In this document: positions 24,535 to 33,818 of the stretch, piece after piece
How the letters are laid out: each line of letters opens with the position of its first letter
Position numbering within the stretch: the first letter of the stretch is position 1
Assembly: GCF_900156895.1 (NCBI RefSeq)
Contig: NZ_FTPD01000015.1
Location: 1 to 64,000, forward strand
DNA from: Mesorhizobium prunaredense
GTDB lineage: Bacteria; Pseudomonadota; Alphaproteobacteria; Rhizobiales; Rhizobiaceae
DNA: 64,000 bases
Reading direction: 5' to 3'
The notes under the pieces: generated by a model
What the model was told of the DNA's origin: nothing
The model's input: the letters and a program-made list of their open reading frames with translations, nothing else
Database searches by the model: none
Translations under genes and position numbers: made by a program

Positions 24535-25872
24535 TTAACGCTGGCGTCCGCCACCGGAGCGCTTGATCTGCTTGTGGCCGCCACCACGGCTGCCGCCACC
24601 CATTGATTGATGGCCGCGGTTGGAGCTGACCTTGGTCGCCTTGCCGCGATCGACGTTACCAAGCCCCGACGGTTTGTTCGGCCGGTTGTCGACCTTGGCC
24701 GCCGGTTTCGGCTTGCCAGCCGGACGGTTCACTTTGGCCGGTTTCGCCGCCGGGCGATTGGCGGTAGGCCTGCCCGCAGGTTTCTGGATGTTGGCGGGCT
24801 TGGCGGGGCGGGTGACGTTGGCGGGCTTCGCCTTCAGCCCGTCCAGCGTGCTCTTGCGCACGTCTCTCGTTCCCGCCGTCTTGCCCGGCGCCCTGTTGGC
24901 GAGGCTGTCGTTCTTCTTGATGTCGCGGGCGCGGTCGCGGATGGCATTGTCGCCATTCTTCTCGATCCTGTTCTTGATGTTATTCTGGTCGAACTTGTTC
25001 AACTGATCGCGGTCGATCTTGATCTTGCTGCGATCGACATTCTTCCAGTCGACGTCGTTGATGTTGATATTGCCGTTGAAGTCGCGGTTGTTGAAACAGT
25101 TGTTGCAGTCGATATCGATGTCGTTGCCGTTCCAGCGGCCGCCCCACACGCCCCAGTCGTCCCAGTCGACGGCGGCGGCCCAAATGGCGCCCGTCACCGC
25201 CCCGGCGAAAAAGGTCGCTCCCGGATACCAATAATAGGGGTAAGGATCGGGATAATAGCGGATCGGTTCCCACACGTAATCCGGCTCATAAAACATCTGC
25301 GGGGGATATTGCGGGACGTAGATCACCTCGGGGCTCGCCGACTTGATGACGAAATTGTCGTTCTCCTTGACCACCTGGATCTTGTCGTCGGTCTTGATGA
25401 CGCCCTTGGCAACCGCCTCGTCGCGCAGCTGCTGGATGGCAACCAGCACGTCCTTCTGCTGGTAGGCGATGGCATCGCCGAGCGTCTGCGTCCATTCGAG
25501 GTCGTCGCTCATCATCTTGACGATGTCCGGATAGTTGAGCAGCGACACCACGGAGCCGTCCCAGCTCTCCTTCGGCTTCAAACTCTTGTCCTTCTCGTAC
25601 CGGTCGAGGAAGCGCCCCGCCTCGACGATCTCCAGCGGATAAAGCGCTGCCGCAGTGATCACTGCGATCAGCTCGTCCGGATAGAGCGCAATCCGCGCAA
25701 CCAAGACCTCCATCTCGTCGGCGCTCAGCGGCTCCGGCGAAGTCGTGGCATCACCCGAAGCTTCAGCCGCCGCGACCTGTTCTTGTGCAAGGACAGGGTG
25801 CGCCGAACCAAACCCGGCAAGCAGCAGCGCCAGCGCCGCAACGCCCGCCTTCAACATGTCATTGCCCATCAT
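24535..25872 (-). CDS. Exported DUF3300 protein with Asn/Lys-rich tail
   Basis: A 445-residue protein: signal peptide, DUF3300 core (~50-250, VARIALYPDELIAVITAAAL, YPLEIVEAGRFLDRY, IYVPQYPPQMFYEP), a Trp/Asp-rich hinge, an Asn/Asp-rich segment (NNCFNNRDFNGNININDVDW) and a Lys/Pro/Ala-rich basic tail (AKPANVTRPAKPANIQKPAG). The tail could bind acidic polymers. ATG 25872 has GGAGG eight bases upstream. First gene of a DUF3300-DUF2950 operon; a weak copy of the repeated motif lies 77 bases upstream. Confidence 0.86.
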   Translation of the reverse strand: MMGNDMLKAGVAALALLLAGFGSAHPVLAQEQVAAAEASGDATTSPEPLSADEMEVLVARIALYPDELIAVITAAALYPLEIVEAGRFLDRYEKDKSLKPKESWDGSVVSLLNYPDIVKMMSDDLEWTQTLGDAIAYQQKDVLVAIQQLRDEAVAKGVIKTDDKIQVVKENDNFVIKSASPEVIYVPQYPPQMFYEPDYVWEPIRYYPDPYPYYWYPGATFFAGAVTGAIWAAAVDWDDWGVWGGRWNGNDIDIDCNNCFNNRDFNGNININDVDWKNVDRSKIKIDRDQLNKFDQNNIKNRIEKNGDNAIRDRARDIKKNDSLANRAPGKTAGTRDVRKSTLDGLKAKPANVTRPAKPANIQKPAGRPTANRPAAKPAKVNRPAGKPKPAAKVDNRPNKPSGLGNVDRGKATKVSSNRGHQSMGGGSRGGGHKQIKRSGGGRQR

Positions 25873-25948
25873 GCTTCTATCCTCCCTGTTTGTCGTCGTC
25901 CCGCAGCCTGAAACGATGCGCCAATAGGCCCGGCAGCACCAGCGACTC

Positions 25949-25967
25949 TACGTAATTTACGTCGTAC
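25949..25967 (-). promoter_or_regulatory. Repeated motif, weak site 2 (DUF3300)
   Basis: TACGTAATTTACGTCGTAC keeps the TTAC core and the spacing to the gene, but not the TTCC end. It may be a diverged copy or chance. The remaining stretch 25968-26467 contains no gene I can support. Confidence 0.35.
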
Positions 25968-26467
25968 GCCCCGCAGTGAATGCGAGGTGGCCCGCCGTTG
26001 GCGGTAAAGCGAAGAACTGCACCTTGCCAGTCACTACTCCGGATCCCGGGCTCGACATTCCGGGGAAAGGGTTTTTCGAAGTACGCATTGCAGCCTGCTT
26101 CAAGGGCCTCGCCCGGTTCGGCCTTGAGGCTGTTGTTGCGGCCATCGTGCCCTCCATCCCCTGAGCCGATGGCATACGGGCTGCCGACGTCGCGTGCAGG
26201 GCAGCGATAGTCGGACTGGCGAACTGTTCAGCTACGTAGATCTTCGGCAAACGATCGAGGCGCCCACTATCGTCGGTTCTTGTCAGCATGAAATATCGAC
26301 TCCCGGATTGTGCGTACTTTCTTATGCTCTCAGAAAACCGAACTACGGCAAAAGGGTCCCTATCTCCGCATCGAAGGGCAATCCGGCCATGCCCGCTTTC
26401 CACCGTTGCCGACCTTACATGGTCAGGTTGCATCGTCCTCAGGGCGATTGCTGCCGTTCCAACTACA

Positions 26468-26491
26468 GTTGCCCACGTAAGTTACACCCCC
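26468..26491 (+). promoter_or_regulatory. Repeated motif, site 3 (barrel-DUF1254 operon)
   Basis: GTTGCCCACGTAAGTTACAC follows the variant seen at sites 9 and 10 (GTAGCCCACGTAACTTACAT). It lies about 170 bases before ATG 26663. Confidence 0.55.
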
Positions 26492-26662
26492 GCGACTTGC
26501 CCAATGGAGTATCGGTTGCCTTACTCTGTGCCAGCAACGGTTGGTTAGCACGCACGGCTGCGGAGCCCCAGGTCAAGCAGTTGAATTTAATTTCTGCATA
26601 GCATGGCAAGAACCGGGCGTTCGGTGACACCCGACATTATTTCGCACCGATATGGAGGGGCA

Positions 26663-27484
26663 ATGGATATTCGATCTGCTACTCGGGTTCTCAAAGTTAC
26701 AGCCTTGTTGTTTCCGGCGTTGTTGTTCAGCGGCGCGGCGTCTGCCCAGGACGACACGCAGGAACTCGCCAAGAAGCTGTCGAACCCGATCGCCTCGTTG
26801 ATCAGCGTGCCGTTCCAGTTCAACTACGACAGCGGCTACGGCCCGAACGACGGCGAGAAAGCCTATGTCAACATCCAGCCGGTCATCCCCGTCTCGCTGA
26901 ATGCCGACTGGAACATGATCTCGCGCACGATCCTGCCGGTGATCTGGCAAAATGACATAGCCGGCCCGTCGGGCGAGCAGTCTGGTCTCGGCGACATAAC
27001 CCAGAGCCTGTTCTTCTCGCCGTCCCAACCGACCGAGTCCGGCATCGTCTGGGGCGTCGGCCCGGTGTTTTTGGTTCCTACCGCGACCGACGACCTGCTC
27101 GGCGGCGGCAAATGGGGCGCAGGCCCGACCGCCGTTGTGCTGAAGCAGAGCCACGGATGGACGGTCGGCGCATTGGCGAACCACGTCTGGTCGTTCGCGG
27201 GCGACAGCGATCGCGGCGACATCAGTTCGACGTTCCTGCAGCCCTTCGTCTCCTACACGACCAAGGACGCCTGGACGTTCACGCTGAACACCGAGAGCAC
27301 CTACAACTGGGAGGCGGAGGAATGGTCCGTTCCGGTCAATTTCCAGGTCGCGAAGCTCGTCGTCGTCGACAAGCAGCCGATCAGCCTCTTCGCCGGCGTC
27401 CGCTACTGGGCTGAAAGCCCCGACAGCGGCTCGGACGGGTGGGGTTTTCGCACCGGAATTACACTTCTGTTCCCGAAGAAATGA
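26663..27484 (+). CDS. Outer-membrane transporter-like barrel protein
   Basis: The start at ATG 26663 is preferred to 26603 because TGGAGGGG is upstream and a signal peptide follows (ALLFPALLFSGAASAQ). The 273-residue protein is mostly alternating beta-strands: VPFQFNYDSGYGPNDGEKAY, QPVIPVSLNADWNMISRTIL, LVPTATDDLLGGGKWGAGP. It resembles the uncharacterised transporter/MetA-like outer-membrane family. It is followed after 75 bases by a DUF1254 gene and probably shares its transcript. A truncated relative is at 52963-53172. Confidence 0.75.
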   Translation: MDIRSATRVLKVTALLFPALLFSGAASAQDDTQELAKKLSNPIASLISVPFQFNYDSGYGPNDGEKAYVNIQPVIPVSLNADWNMISRTILPVIWQNDIAGPSGEQSGLGDITQSLFFSPSQPTESGIVWGVGPVFLVPTATDDLLGGGKWGAGPTAVVLKQSHGWTVGALANHVWSFAGDSDRGDISSTFLQPFVSYTTKDAWTFTLNTESTYNWEAEEWSVPVNFQVAKLVVVDKQPISLFAGVRYWAESPDSGSDGWGFRTGITLLFPKK

Positions 27485-27559
27485 GAAGACCGGCGCCGCC
27501 TGCCGGCGCGAAATTTATGAAACGCACGAATTCGATCGAACGATAAAGGAGTACAACAA

Positions 27560-28990
27560 GTGTTGACGAAGCGAGATTTACTTCGCTCCGCGGCGGCGAT
27601 CGCCGCCGGCGCCGCGATTGCGAGGCCAAGCCTGGTGATGGCGCAGAGCTACCCCGGCATCATCGAGGCCAAGAACATCGCCGAGGAAGGCTTCATCTAT
27701 GGCCTGCCGCTCGTGATGAACTATGCGGTAATGCACGAGTTCGCCGTCGATCCGAAGTCCAGCCAGTTCAAGGCGCCGTTCAACAAGATCGACAACATGC
27801 ACCACGTCGCGACCTACGAAGACACGGCGATCGTCACGCCGAACAGCGACACGCCATACTCCATACTGTGGCTGGATCTGCGCGCCGAGCCGATGGTGAT
27901 CTCCGTGCCGGCGGTGGAGAAGGAGCGCTATTATTCGGTGCAGTTGATTGACGGTAATACCTACAACTTTGGCTATATCGGCACGCGCGCCACGGGGAGC
28001 GATCCGGGCGACTATCTTGTGGTCGGACCCGACTGGAAAGGCGAGAAGCCCACCGGCATCAACCAGGTCTTTTCCTCGACCACCCCGTTCGTGTTCGCCA
28101 ACTTTCGAACCCAGCTCATCAACGTCGAAGATTTGCCGAACGTGGAAAGGGTGCAGGCCGGCTACAACGTGCAGCCGCTGTCGGCCTTCCTCAAGCAACC
28201 TGCGCCTCCTGCCGCGCCGAAGATCGACTTCCTGCCGGCCACGACGCAGGGCATCAAAGACAATTTCTTCGACTATCTCGATGCCGCCCTCGAGTTCGTG
28301 CCGCCCACGGAAGAGGACGAGGCCATTCGTGCCAAGCTCGCACGTATTGGTGTGGGCCCGGGTAAATCATTCGATTTCAAGGACCTTCCGATTGCTCACA
28401 AGCTGGAAATCGGCCTTGGCATGAAAGATGGCGATGAGAAGGTCGCCAAGTTTGCGGCCAGCGGAGTGAAAAACATCAACGGCTGGAGCGTCGGTTCGTT
28501 CTTTGGCGACCGCACCTTTTACAAGGGAGACTGGCTGAAGCGCGCCGCCGCCGCCAAGGCGGGTCTTTACGGAAACGATGCCGTGGAAGCCATGTATCCC
28601 TTTACCCGCACGAATGCGACAGGCGAAACACTCGACGCCAGCAAGCACAACTACACCATCACCTTTCCCGCCGGGCAACTCCCGCCGGTGAACTCCTTCT
28701 GGTCGGTGACGATGTATGACGGCAAGAGCCAGCTCCTGATCAAGAACCCGATCAACCGCTACCTCATCAACTCGCCGATGTTGCCGGATACGAAGAAGAA
28801 CGAGGATGGCTCGCACACCCTTTATATCCAGAAAGACAGCCCCGGCGCGGACAAGGAAGCAAATTGGCTGCCTGCGCCCAATGACACAATCTATCTCGTG
28901 ATGCGCCTGTACTGGCCGAAGAGCGAGGCGCCTTCGATCCTGCCGGCCGGCGAAGGGACGTGGCAGCCCCCGGCGGCGGTGGCGCAATAG
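27560..28990 (+). CDS. Exported DUF1254/DUF1214 protein A
   Basis: A 476-residue protein from GTG 27560 (AAGGAG eight bases upstream), with a Tat-like signal (LTKRDLLRSAAAIAAGAAIA). The N-terminal DUF1254 domain has EEGFIYGLPLVMNYAVMHEF and TPNSDTPYSILWLDLRAEPM; the C-terminal DUF1214 domain has SFWSVTMYDGKSQLLIKNPI and ends in VMRLYWPK. The family is widespread, periplasmic and of unknown function. It overlaps the reading region of the next DUF1254 gene's 5' leader; the true start of that gene is 69 bases downstream. Confidence 0.85.
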   Translation: MLTKRDLLRSAAAIAAGAAIARPSLVMAQSYPGIIEAKNIAEEGFIYGLPLVMNYAVMHEFAVDPKSSQFKAPFNKIDNMHHVATYEDTAIVTPNSDTPYSILWLDLRAEPMVISVPAVEKERYYSVQLIDGNTYNFGYIGTRATGSDPGDYLVVGPDWKGEKPTGINQVFSSTTPFVFANFRTQLINVEDLPNVERVQAGYNVQPLSAFLKQPAPPAAPKIDFLPATTQGIKDNFFDYLDAALEFVPPTEEDEAIRAKLARIGVGPGKSFDFKDLPIAHKLEIGLGMKDGDEKVAKFAASGVKNINGWSVGSFFGDRTFYKGDWLKRAAAAKAGLYGNDAVEAMYPFTRTNATGETLDASKHNYTITFPAGQLPPVNSFWSVTMYDGKSQLLIKNPINRYLINSPMLPDTKKNEDGSHTLYIQKDSPGADKEANWLPAPNDTIYLVMRLYWPKSEAPSILPAGEGTWQPPAAVAQ

Positions 28991-29058
28991 TGATTCCGAC
29001 CATGAATTATCCCGACATGCTGATGCGTGGGCGTCGGATGTCGATGAGGAGAGAGCAA

Positions 29059-30576
29059 ATGATACGCACGACGAGACTGCTTTGCGCCACCGCCGCGGTG
29101 GTACTGATGGGCTTGGGCACTGCGGCCGCCGAAGCGCCCAAGATGAAGATGACGACGCCGATACCGGATTCGATCATCACGCCGGAGAGTTTGGACACCA
29201 GGCTTGGCAAGCTGAACTTTTTCGACGGCTTCCCCGATGACGCCACTTCGGAGAAGCTTTACGACAACCTCGACTTCATGCGCGGTGTCGACGCCTTCCT
29301 CAACGCCATGCCCGGCGCATCGGTTGAAGCCCTGCGAGTGGGACTGGCAAGTCAGGGCGCCGACAACAACCAGACCATTCTGATCTTCGAAAACCTCATG
29401 GACTCGCATTCGTTGTACCTGACCGGCAATACCGAAAGCATCTACAATCTGATGTGGCTGGACACCAAAGCCGGTCCACTGGTCATCGAGACGCCGCCCA
29501 ATATCCTGGGCATGATCGACAATCACTGGTTCCAATATGTCGGCGATGTCGGCAATGCCGGTCCGGACAAGGGCAAGGGTGGAAAATACCTGCTCTTGCC
29601 GCCGGGCTACGAGGGCGAGGTCCCCGAAGGTTATTTCGTATTGCGGACGTCGACCTACGGAAACCTGTTCTTCTGGCGTGGCTTCCTCGAAAATGGCAGC
29701 ACCGCAACTGCGGTCGAAAACACCAGGAAATTCGCCAAGGTGTATCCTCTTTCGGACGTCGGCAATCCGCCGCCAATGAAAATCATCAATACGTCTGGCA
29801 AGGAGTACAACACCATTCATGCCAATGATTTCCATTTCTACGAGGAAGTGAACAACATCGTCCAGTACGAGCCGGATGAGACCTATCACCCGGAAGTGCT
29901 GGGACAGCTCGCCGCCATCGGCATTGTAAAAGGCAAACCCTTCGCACCCGACGAGCGGATGAAGAAGATCCTCACTGAAGCCGTGGCCGTCGGCAATGCG
30001 ACGGCGCGCACCATTACCTTCAAGACCCGTATGAAGGACGCCTATTATTATCCGGACAGTGCCTGGTTCACCGGCTTTGTCGGCGGGAGCTACGAGTTTC
30101 TTCTGCAGCCCGGCGTTCGCTATCTGGATGCCCGTGTCCTGTTCCATTACTATGCGACGGGCATCACGCCGGCCATGGCGATAAAGCGCGTCGGCATCGG
30201 TTCGCAATACGCCGGCGCCACCACCGATAAGGACGGCAAGCCGTTCGATGGCGGCAAGTCCTATAAGATCCACCTGCCGCCAAACATTCCGGCAAAGGAA
30301 TTCTGGTCGTTCGTCGTGTATGACAATCAGACGCGTTCGATGCTGCAGACGGACCAGCAATTCCCCAGCATCGGCAGCGACAAGAAAAACATTGTGATCA
30401 ACGCCGACTCCTCGGTCGATGTCTGGTTCGGCCCGACAGCGCCGGAAGGCCACGAGGCCAACTGGATCCAGACAGTTCCCGGCAAGGGCTGGAACGTTCT
30501 TCTTCGCCTCTATGGCCCGCTGGAATCATGGTTCGACAAGACCTGGAAGCCGGGCGAGATCGAACTGGTGCAATAG
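29059..30576 (+). CDS. Exported DUF1254/DUF1214 protein B
   Basis: From ATG 29059 (GAGGAGAG upstream) this is a 505-residue exported protein with a signal (LLCATAAVVLMGLGTAAA). It is clearly more similar to the copy at 39457 than to its neighbour at 27560: both share LYDNLDF, IGIVKGKPFAPDER, ITGIGSQY-like and the identical EIELVQ end. The DUF1254 part holds TGNTESIYNLMWLDTKAGPL; the DUF1214 part holds FWSFVVYDNQTRSML and NWIQTVPGKGWNVLLRLYGP. Function unknown. Downstream hairpin at 30593. Confidence 0.85.
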   Translation: MIRTTRLLCATAAVVLMGLGTAAAEAPKMKMTTPIPDSIITPESLDTRLGKLNFFDGFPDDATSEKLYDNLDFMRGVDAFLNAMPGASVEALRVGLASQGADNNQTILIFENLMDSHSLYLTGNTESIYNLMWLDTKAGPLVIETPPNILGMIDNHWFQYVGDVGNAGPDKGKGGKYLLLPPGYEGEVPEGYFVLRTSTYGNLFFWRGFLENGSTATAVENTRKFAKVYPLSDVGNPPPMKIINTSGKEYNTIHANDFHFYEEVNNIVQYEPDETYHPEVLGQLAAIGIVKGKPFAPDERMKKILTEAVAVGNATARTITFKTRMKDAYYYPDSAWFTGFVGGSYEFLLQPGVRYLDARVLFHYYATGITPAMAIKRVGIGSQYAGATTDKDGKPFDGGKSYKIHLPPNIPAKEFWSFVVYDNQTRSMLQTDQQFPSIGSDKKNIVINADSSVDVWFGPTAPEGHEANWIQTVPGKGWNVLLRLYGPLESWFDKTWKPGEIELVQ

Positions 30577-30592
30577 GGGAAAACAGTCGATC

Positions 30593-30616
30593 GAGCGGAT
30601 GGTTCTCCATCCGCTC
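30593..30616 (+). terminator. Hairpin after DUF1254 B
   Basis: GAGCGGATGG (30593-30602), loop TTCT, CCATCCGCTC (30607-30616): a perfect 10-base stem 17 bases after the stop, with outer GATCGA / TCGATC arms adding pairing. The T-run is poor. The following stretch 30617-30857 has no gene I can support. Confidence 0.6.
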
Positions 30617-30857
30617 GCTCGATCTTCAGGCGAATGCTCAATGACTGCGGTAAGTGATTGCCGCTCAAAGCATCCAGTTCAGCCACTGGAAGACCGGTGC
30701 TGATGTTCCCGCGGGCGGCCGCTCACGCCGTTCAGCGTGGCTGGCGTAGCGCGGCGCACGGTACGGCGCTGCGCGGTTGGTATGTACTATTGCTAAGCAG
30801 AAGCGCGGGTGGGCGGAGTTCTGGCGTGCGCTCGCCTCGCCCTTGCGGAACGACTGC

Positions 30858-30891
30858 AATTCTGCCCGTAGCATACAGTTAGTTACGTTCC
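30858..30891 (+). promoter_or_regulatory. Repeated motif, site 4 (Cys-rich/OmpA genes)
   Basis: AATTC, five bases, then GTAGC and ATACAGTTAGTTACGTTCC, ending at 30891, 115 bases before ATG 31007. It is a near-identical member of the strong class. Confidence 0.75.
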
Positions 30892-31006
30892 GTCGGGTCA
30901 AGTAATGGGCCAACGTTCATTGGGAACGCGCCAACCGGTGCCGTGAACTGGCGACTGCGGTGGGGCGAAGTTTTTGAACGACATCAGCCAAGGGATGGAG
31001 TGACGC

Positions 31007-31435
31007 ATGGCCAATAGACTGAGCGTTTTTAGCGGGACGGTCCTGATTGCCGTTCTTGTCCAAACCGGGGTCGGGCAGACGCAAACCATCAGCTATGCCG
31101 ACGCCGCAACATTGCTTGCCAAGGAGTGCGGCGCCGACGTCAAGAAATTCTGCAAAGGCCTCAATCTCGGCAATGGGCGAATCCAGAACTGCCTTGCGCA
31201 GCATCAGGCGAAGGTCTCACCGGCCTGCACCTCGACCATGGTCGGCGTGACCGCCTCGATCCAGCAACGGCTTGCGGCGCAGGCAAGCGTCGACAAGATA
31301 TGTGCGCGTGACGCAGCCCGGGCGTGCAGAGGCGTGGTGCCGGGCAAGGCGCACATTCTTGGATGTCTCCTGAAGGCGACGCGTATCGTCGGCGCGAAAT
31401 GCAGTCAGGCCATCACCGATGCCGGATGGCGGTGA
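31007..31435 (+). CDS. Exported cysteine-rich repeat protein
   Basis: A 142-residue protein: signal peptide (LSVFSGTVLIAVLVQTGVG), then two cysteine-rich repeats. The first has LLAKECGADVKKFCKGLNLG..NCLAQHQAKVSPAC; the second has ICARDAARACRGVVPGKAHI and LGCLLKATRIVGAKC. Eight Cys in a C-x7-C..C..C spacing match the Cys-rich repeat seen in GLG1-like and many alphaproteobacterial periplasmic proteins. Function unknown. A broken copy lies at 61736-61905. The OmpA gene starts 28 bases later. Confidence 0.78.
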   Translation: MANRLSVFSGTVLIAVLVQTGVGQTQTISYADAATLLAKECGADVKKFCKGLNLGNGRIQNCLAQHQAKVSPACTSTMVGVTASIQQRLAAQASVDKICARDAARACRGVVPGKAHILGCLLKATRIVGAKCSQAITDAGWR

Positions 31436-31462
31436 CCCATGTTGAGACCGGGAGAAAAGAAA

Positions 31463-32035
31463 ATGTCTATTCGTCGATTTCGCAATAGCTTGGCGCTGAC
31501 CGTTCTACTGGCCGCTGCCGGCGACGCCGGGGCTCAGCAGTTGAGTGAACATCAACTCGTCAACACCTTAGGACAGGTTGCCGAAGCCGCATCAGCCGTC
31601 GACGTGGCGATGCTTGCGCAAGAATTGGCTGCCAATCCGGGCAAGGGAATTGCCAGTCTGCCCCACTGGAGCCGGCTGGCAACCCTCCCGCAGTTCTTTG
31701 TCGAGATCAACTTCGAGAATAACTCCGTCGCAATCGAACCCGGGTCTTATAGGACGCTTGGCTTGATCGCCGACGCGCTCCACCATCCGCTGCTGCTCCG
31801 CTACAAATTTCTTGTCGTTGGGCACACCAATGCCACAGGCGATGCCAAGCACAACCTTGACCTCAGCGCACGGCGCGCTGAAGCCATTGCGGAAGCTCTG
31901 GGGACGACCTTTTCGGTGGCACCGAATCGCTTGTTCTCAATCGGAGTGGGATCAGAGATGCCGGTCGACCCCGCCAATCCGAAGGCAGCGGACAACCGTC
32001 GGGTTCAATTGCTCAATATTGGGTTGGTCAAGTAG
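31463..32035 (+). CDS. Exported OmpA-family protein
   Basis: From ATG 31463 (GGGAGAAAAG upstream), a 190-residue protein with signal (LALTVLLAAAGDAGA) and a C-terminal OmpA domain: EINFENNSVAIEPGSYRTLG, FLVVGHTNATGDAKHNLDLS, RRAEAIAEALG and the NRRVQLLNIGL end. The Asp/Arg peptidoglycan-binding pattern is recognisable (HTNATGDAKHN..LSARRAEA). It probably tethers something to the cell wall, and forms a likely operon with the Cys-rich gene upstream. Confidence 0.83.
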   Translation: MSIRRFRNSLALTVLLAAAGDAGAQQLSEHQLVNTLGQVAEAASAVDVAMLAQELAANPGKGIASLPHWSRLATLPQFFVEINFENNSVAIEPGSYRTLGLIADALHHPLLLRYKFLVVGHTNATGDAKHNLDLSARRAEAIAEALGTTFSVAPNRLFSIGVGSEMPVDPANPKAADNRRVQLLNIGLVK

Positions 32036-32149
32036 CTCCGCTGGGGATCGGGAGGTGCCGTGCAGCTACTCTCGTTCATACTGGGCGTTGGCGTCCAGTG
32101 TAGTGACATCAGGTCCGCCGAAGGCGGCTAACATCTGAGGAGATTTGTC

Positions 32150-32860
32150 ATGACATTCAATCACGCCGCACGTCTGATGCTCTTTGTCGGAGGCCTGGGG
32201 TTGGCAACCACCGGAGCCGTCGCCCAGGATACAACCAAGAAGCCGCATGTCCCGCTGGAGAAGACCATCGGCGCGGCTACTCCGACCGGTCCGATCCCGT
32301 CCCTTGCGGTCCTCAATTCGCAGGGCGCCACGCTCGAAGGCGGCAAGCTTGTCCTGACGGGCGTTTCGAAAACCTCGATCGTCTTTGCAGATCGTCCCGT
32401 GCGCGCCGCAGGTCATGTTGCGACCGAGCAATTCATTATGCAGTGGGGTGAGGGCAAGGATAACTTTGCGATTGACCCCCCGAACGCGACCATCTCTGTT
32501 CTTGGGGGCGACGGCTCGGAGGTGAACGACGCCGTCGTTACGCTCAAAGCTCCGAAACTTGAGGGAAACACACTGACGTTCGACGTTGCCGTTCTGGAAG
32601 GCAGTCTCAACAGCGCGAGCGGTCCGGCAGCTCTCTTCATTGATGCGTTCGCGGTTCGTGGACCGCGCGGCGGTGGATTCGCCCATGTGGGCGGCTACGG
32701 CGGCGTCTATCACGGCGGCGGCGCTTACTGGCATGCCCCTGTCTATCACGGCGCTTGGTATGGTGCTGGCGCTGTCGCGGGAGCCGCAGTTGCCGGGGCC
32801 GCTGTTGGCGCTGCCATCGGTGCCGCCGCCGCCCCATACGCATATCCGCCCTACTGTTGA
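32150..32860 (+). CDS. Exported glycine-zipper protein, early stop
   Basis: A 236-residue exported protein: signal peptide, a ~150-residue beta-rich domain (LNSQGATLEGGKLVLTGVSK, IVFADRPVRAAGHVATEQFI, KLEGNTLTFDVAVLEGSLN), a Gly/His/Tyr-rich segment and a glycine zipper (AGAVAGAAVAGAAVGAAIGA). It is a close paralogue of 60920-61678. Here TGC GGA has become TGT TGA, so the last nine residues of the paralogue (GYYPYPPCY) are lost. The zipper suggests membrane insertion or oligomerisation. I do not recognise the N-terminal family. Confidence 0.72.
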   Translation: MTFNHAARLMLFVGGLGLATTGAVAQDTTKKPHVPLEKTIGAATPTGPIPSLAVLNSQGATLEGGKLVLTGVSKTSIVFADRPVRAAGHVATEQFIMQWGEGKDNFAIDPPNATISVLGGDGSEVNDAVVTLKAPKLEGNTLTFDVAVLEGSLNSASGPAALFIDAFAVRGPRGGGFAHVGGYGGVYHGGGAYWHAPVYHGAWYGAGAVAGAAVAGAAVGAAIGAAAAPYAYPPYC

Positions 32861-33214
32861 TATTACCCTTATCCGCCGTGCTATTGAGGGCGAGCGCCGT
32901 CGTCTCGCAATCCGATGCAGCCGAACCGGCGCCCAACCCCGCCGACATGGCATCCGTCTGGTTCGTCTCGCGGGTTGCCGGATTCATCGAATTACGGAGA
33001 ATGCAAGTTCTGGTTCGACACACGCAAAGGTCCAGGTGATGGCGCCCGCTAATTCAGACCGACGACATGCAACCAAACTCCAATCGCGGACAGGAGGCGG
33101 AGTCTGATGCAGCCGGCTAGCACTCCCGATTGTGCTGGCCGCACTGGCAACTACGGCCAAATCCCCACGAGAGTGCTTCCTTCAAGCAATCGATTAGGCT
33201 AGAAAGACAACTCG
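32861..33214. other. Relic 3' end and spacer
   Basis: The first 27 bases still encode the lost end of the glycine-zipper protein (codons for YYPYPPCY after the stop). Beyond that I see no gene or site. Confidence 0.45.
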
Positions 33215-33718
33215 ATGGACGAAGGGTCAGCTCCCAAGCCGGTTTTGGAAATTGTTTTCGGCACGTTGATAATGATTGTCATTATTTTCGTCCACGGCGC
33301 GGGAATTCGGACAATCAATCAGCGCTTCAGCGAGTCTTGGGTTCAGGTGAATGACACCACGGCATATTGGCGCCTCAACCTGTTGCTCGCCGTCACGATA
33401 GGGTCTCTGGCAGCCTTGCATTTCGCCGAAACGCTCCTCTGGGCCATCCCTATATTTTTGGCCGGATTAATCCCGTCAATGCGTGACAGCTACTACTACG
33501 TCCTGGAGAGCTATACGACGCTCGGCGAGGGCAGCATTAGTTTGCCTGATCGATGGCGTTTGGTCGGACCGATCATAGCGATGTCGGGGTTGTTCACATT
33601 CGGTTGGACGGGGAGCGTCCTGGTAAGCATCATGACCGATTTCGGCAAACTCGACAAAGTGCGGGCCAAGGATTTGAGGGATCGCGGGCCTCCTGAAGGG
33701 ACTGACCCAGAACCATGA
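33215..33718 (+). CDS. Two-TM ion-channel-like protein, atypical filter
   Basis: A 167-residue membrane protein with helices at VLEIVFGTLIMIVIIFVHGA and NLLLAVTIGSLAALHFAETL, a third hydrophobic stretch (LWAIPIFLAGLIPS), a pore-like loop YYVLESYTTLGEGSISL and an outer helix (LVGPIIAMSGLFTFGWTGSV). The layout is that of Ion_trans_2 potassium channels, but the filter reads TTLGEG where T-V/I-G-Y-G is expected. Selectivity may differ or the pore may be inactive. It has no ligand domain. Confidence 0.68.
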   Translation: MDEGSAPKPVLEIVFGTLIMIVIIFVHGAGIRTINQRFSESWVQVNDTTAYWRLNLLLAVTIGSLAALHFAETLLWAIPIFLAGLIPSMRDSYYYVLESYTTLGEGSISLPDRWRLVGPIIAMSGLFTFGWTGSVLVSIMTDFGKLDKVRAKDLRDRGPPEGTDPEP

Positions 33719-33818
33719 CTACAGGTCCGTATGCGGCATTGTCTCCCTTCCCGAGACGACGACAAACGGGTTCCACCACTGAACGGATCGATGTTCGGCA
33801 GGCGCAAGGGGACGTAGT

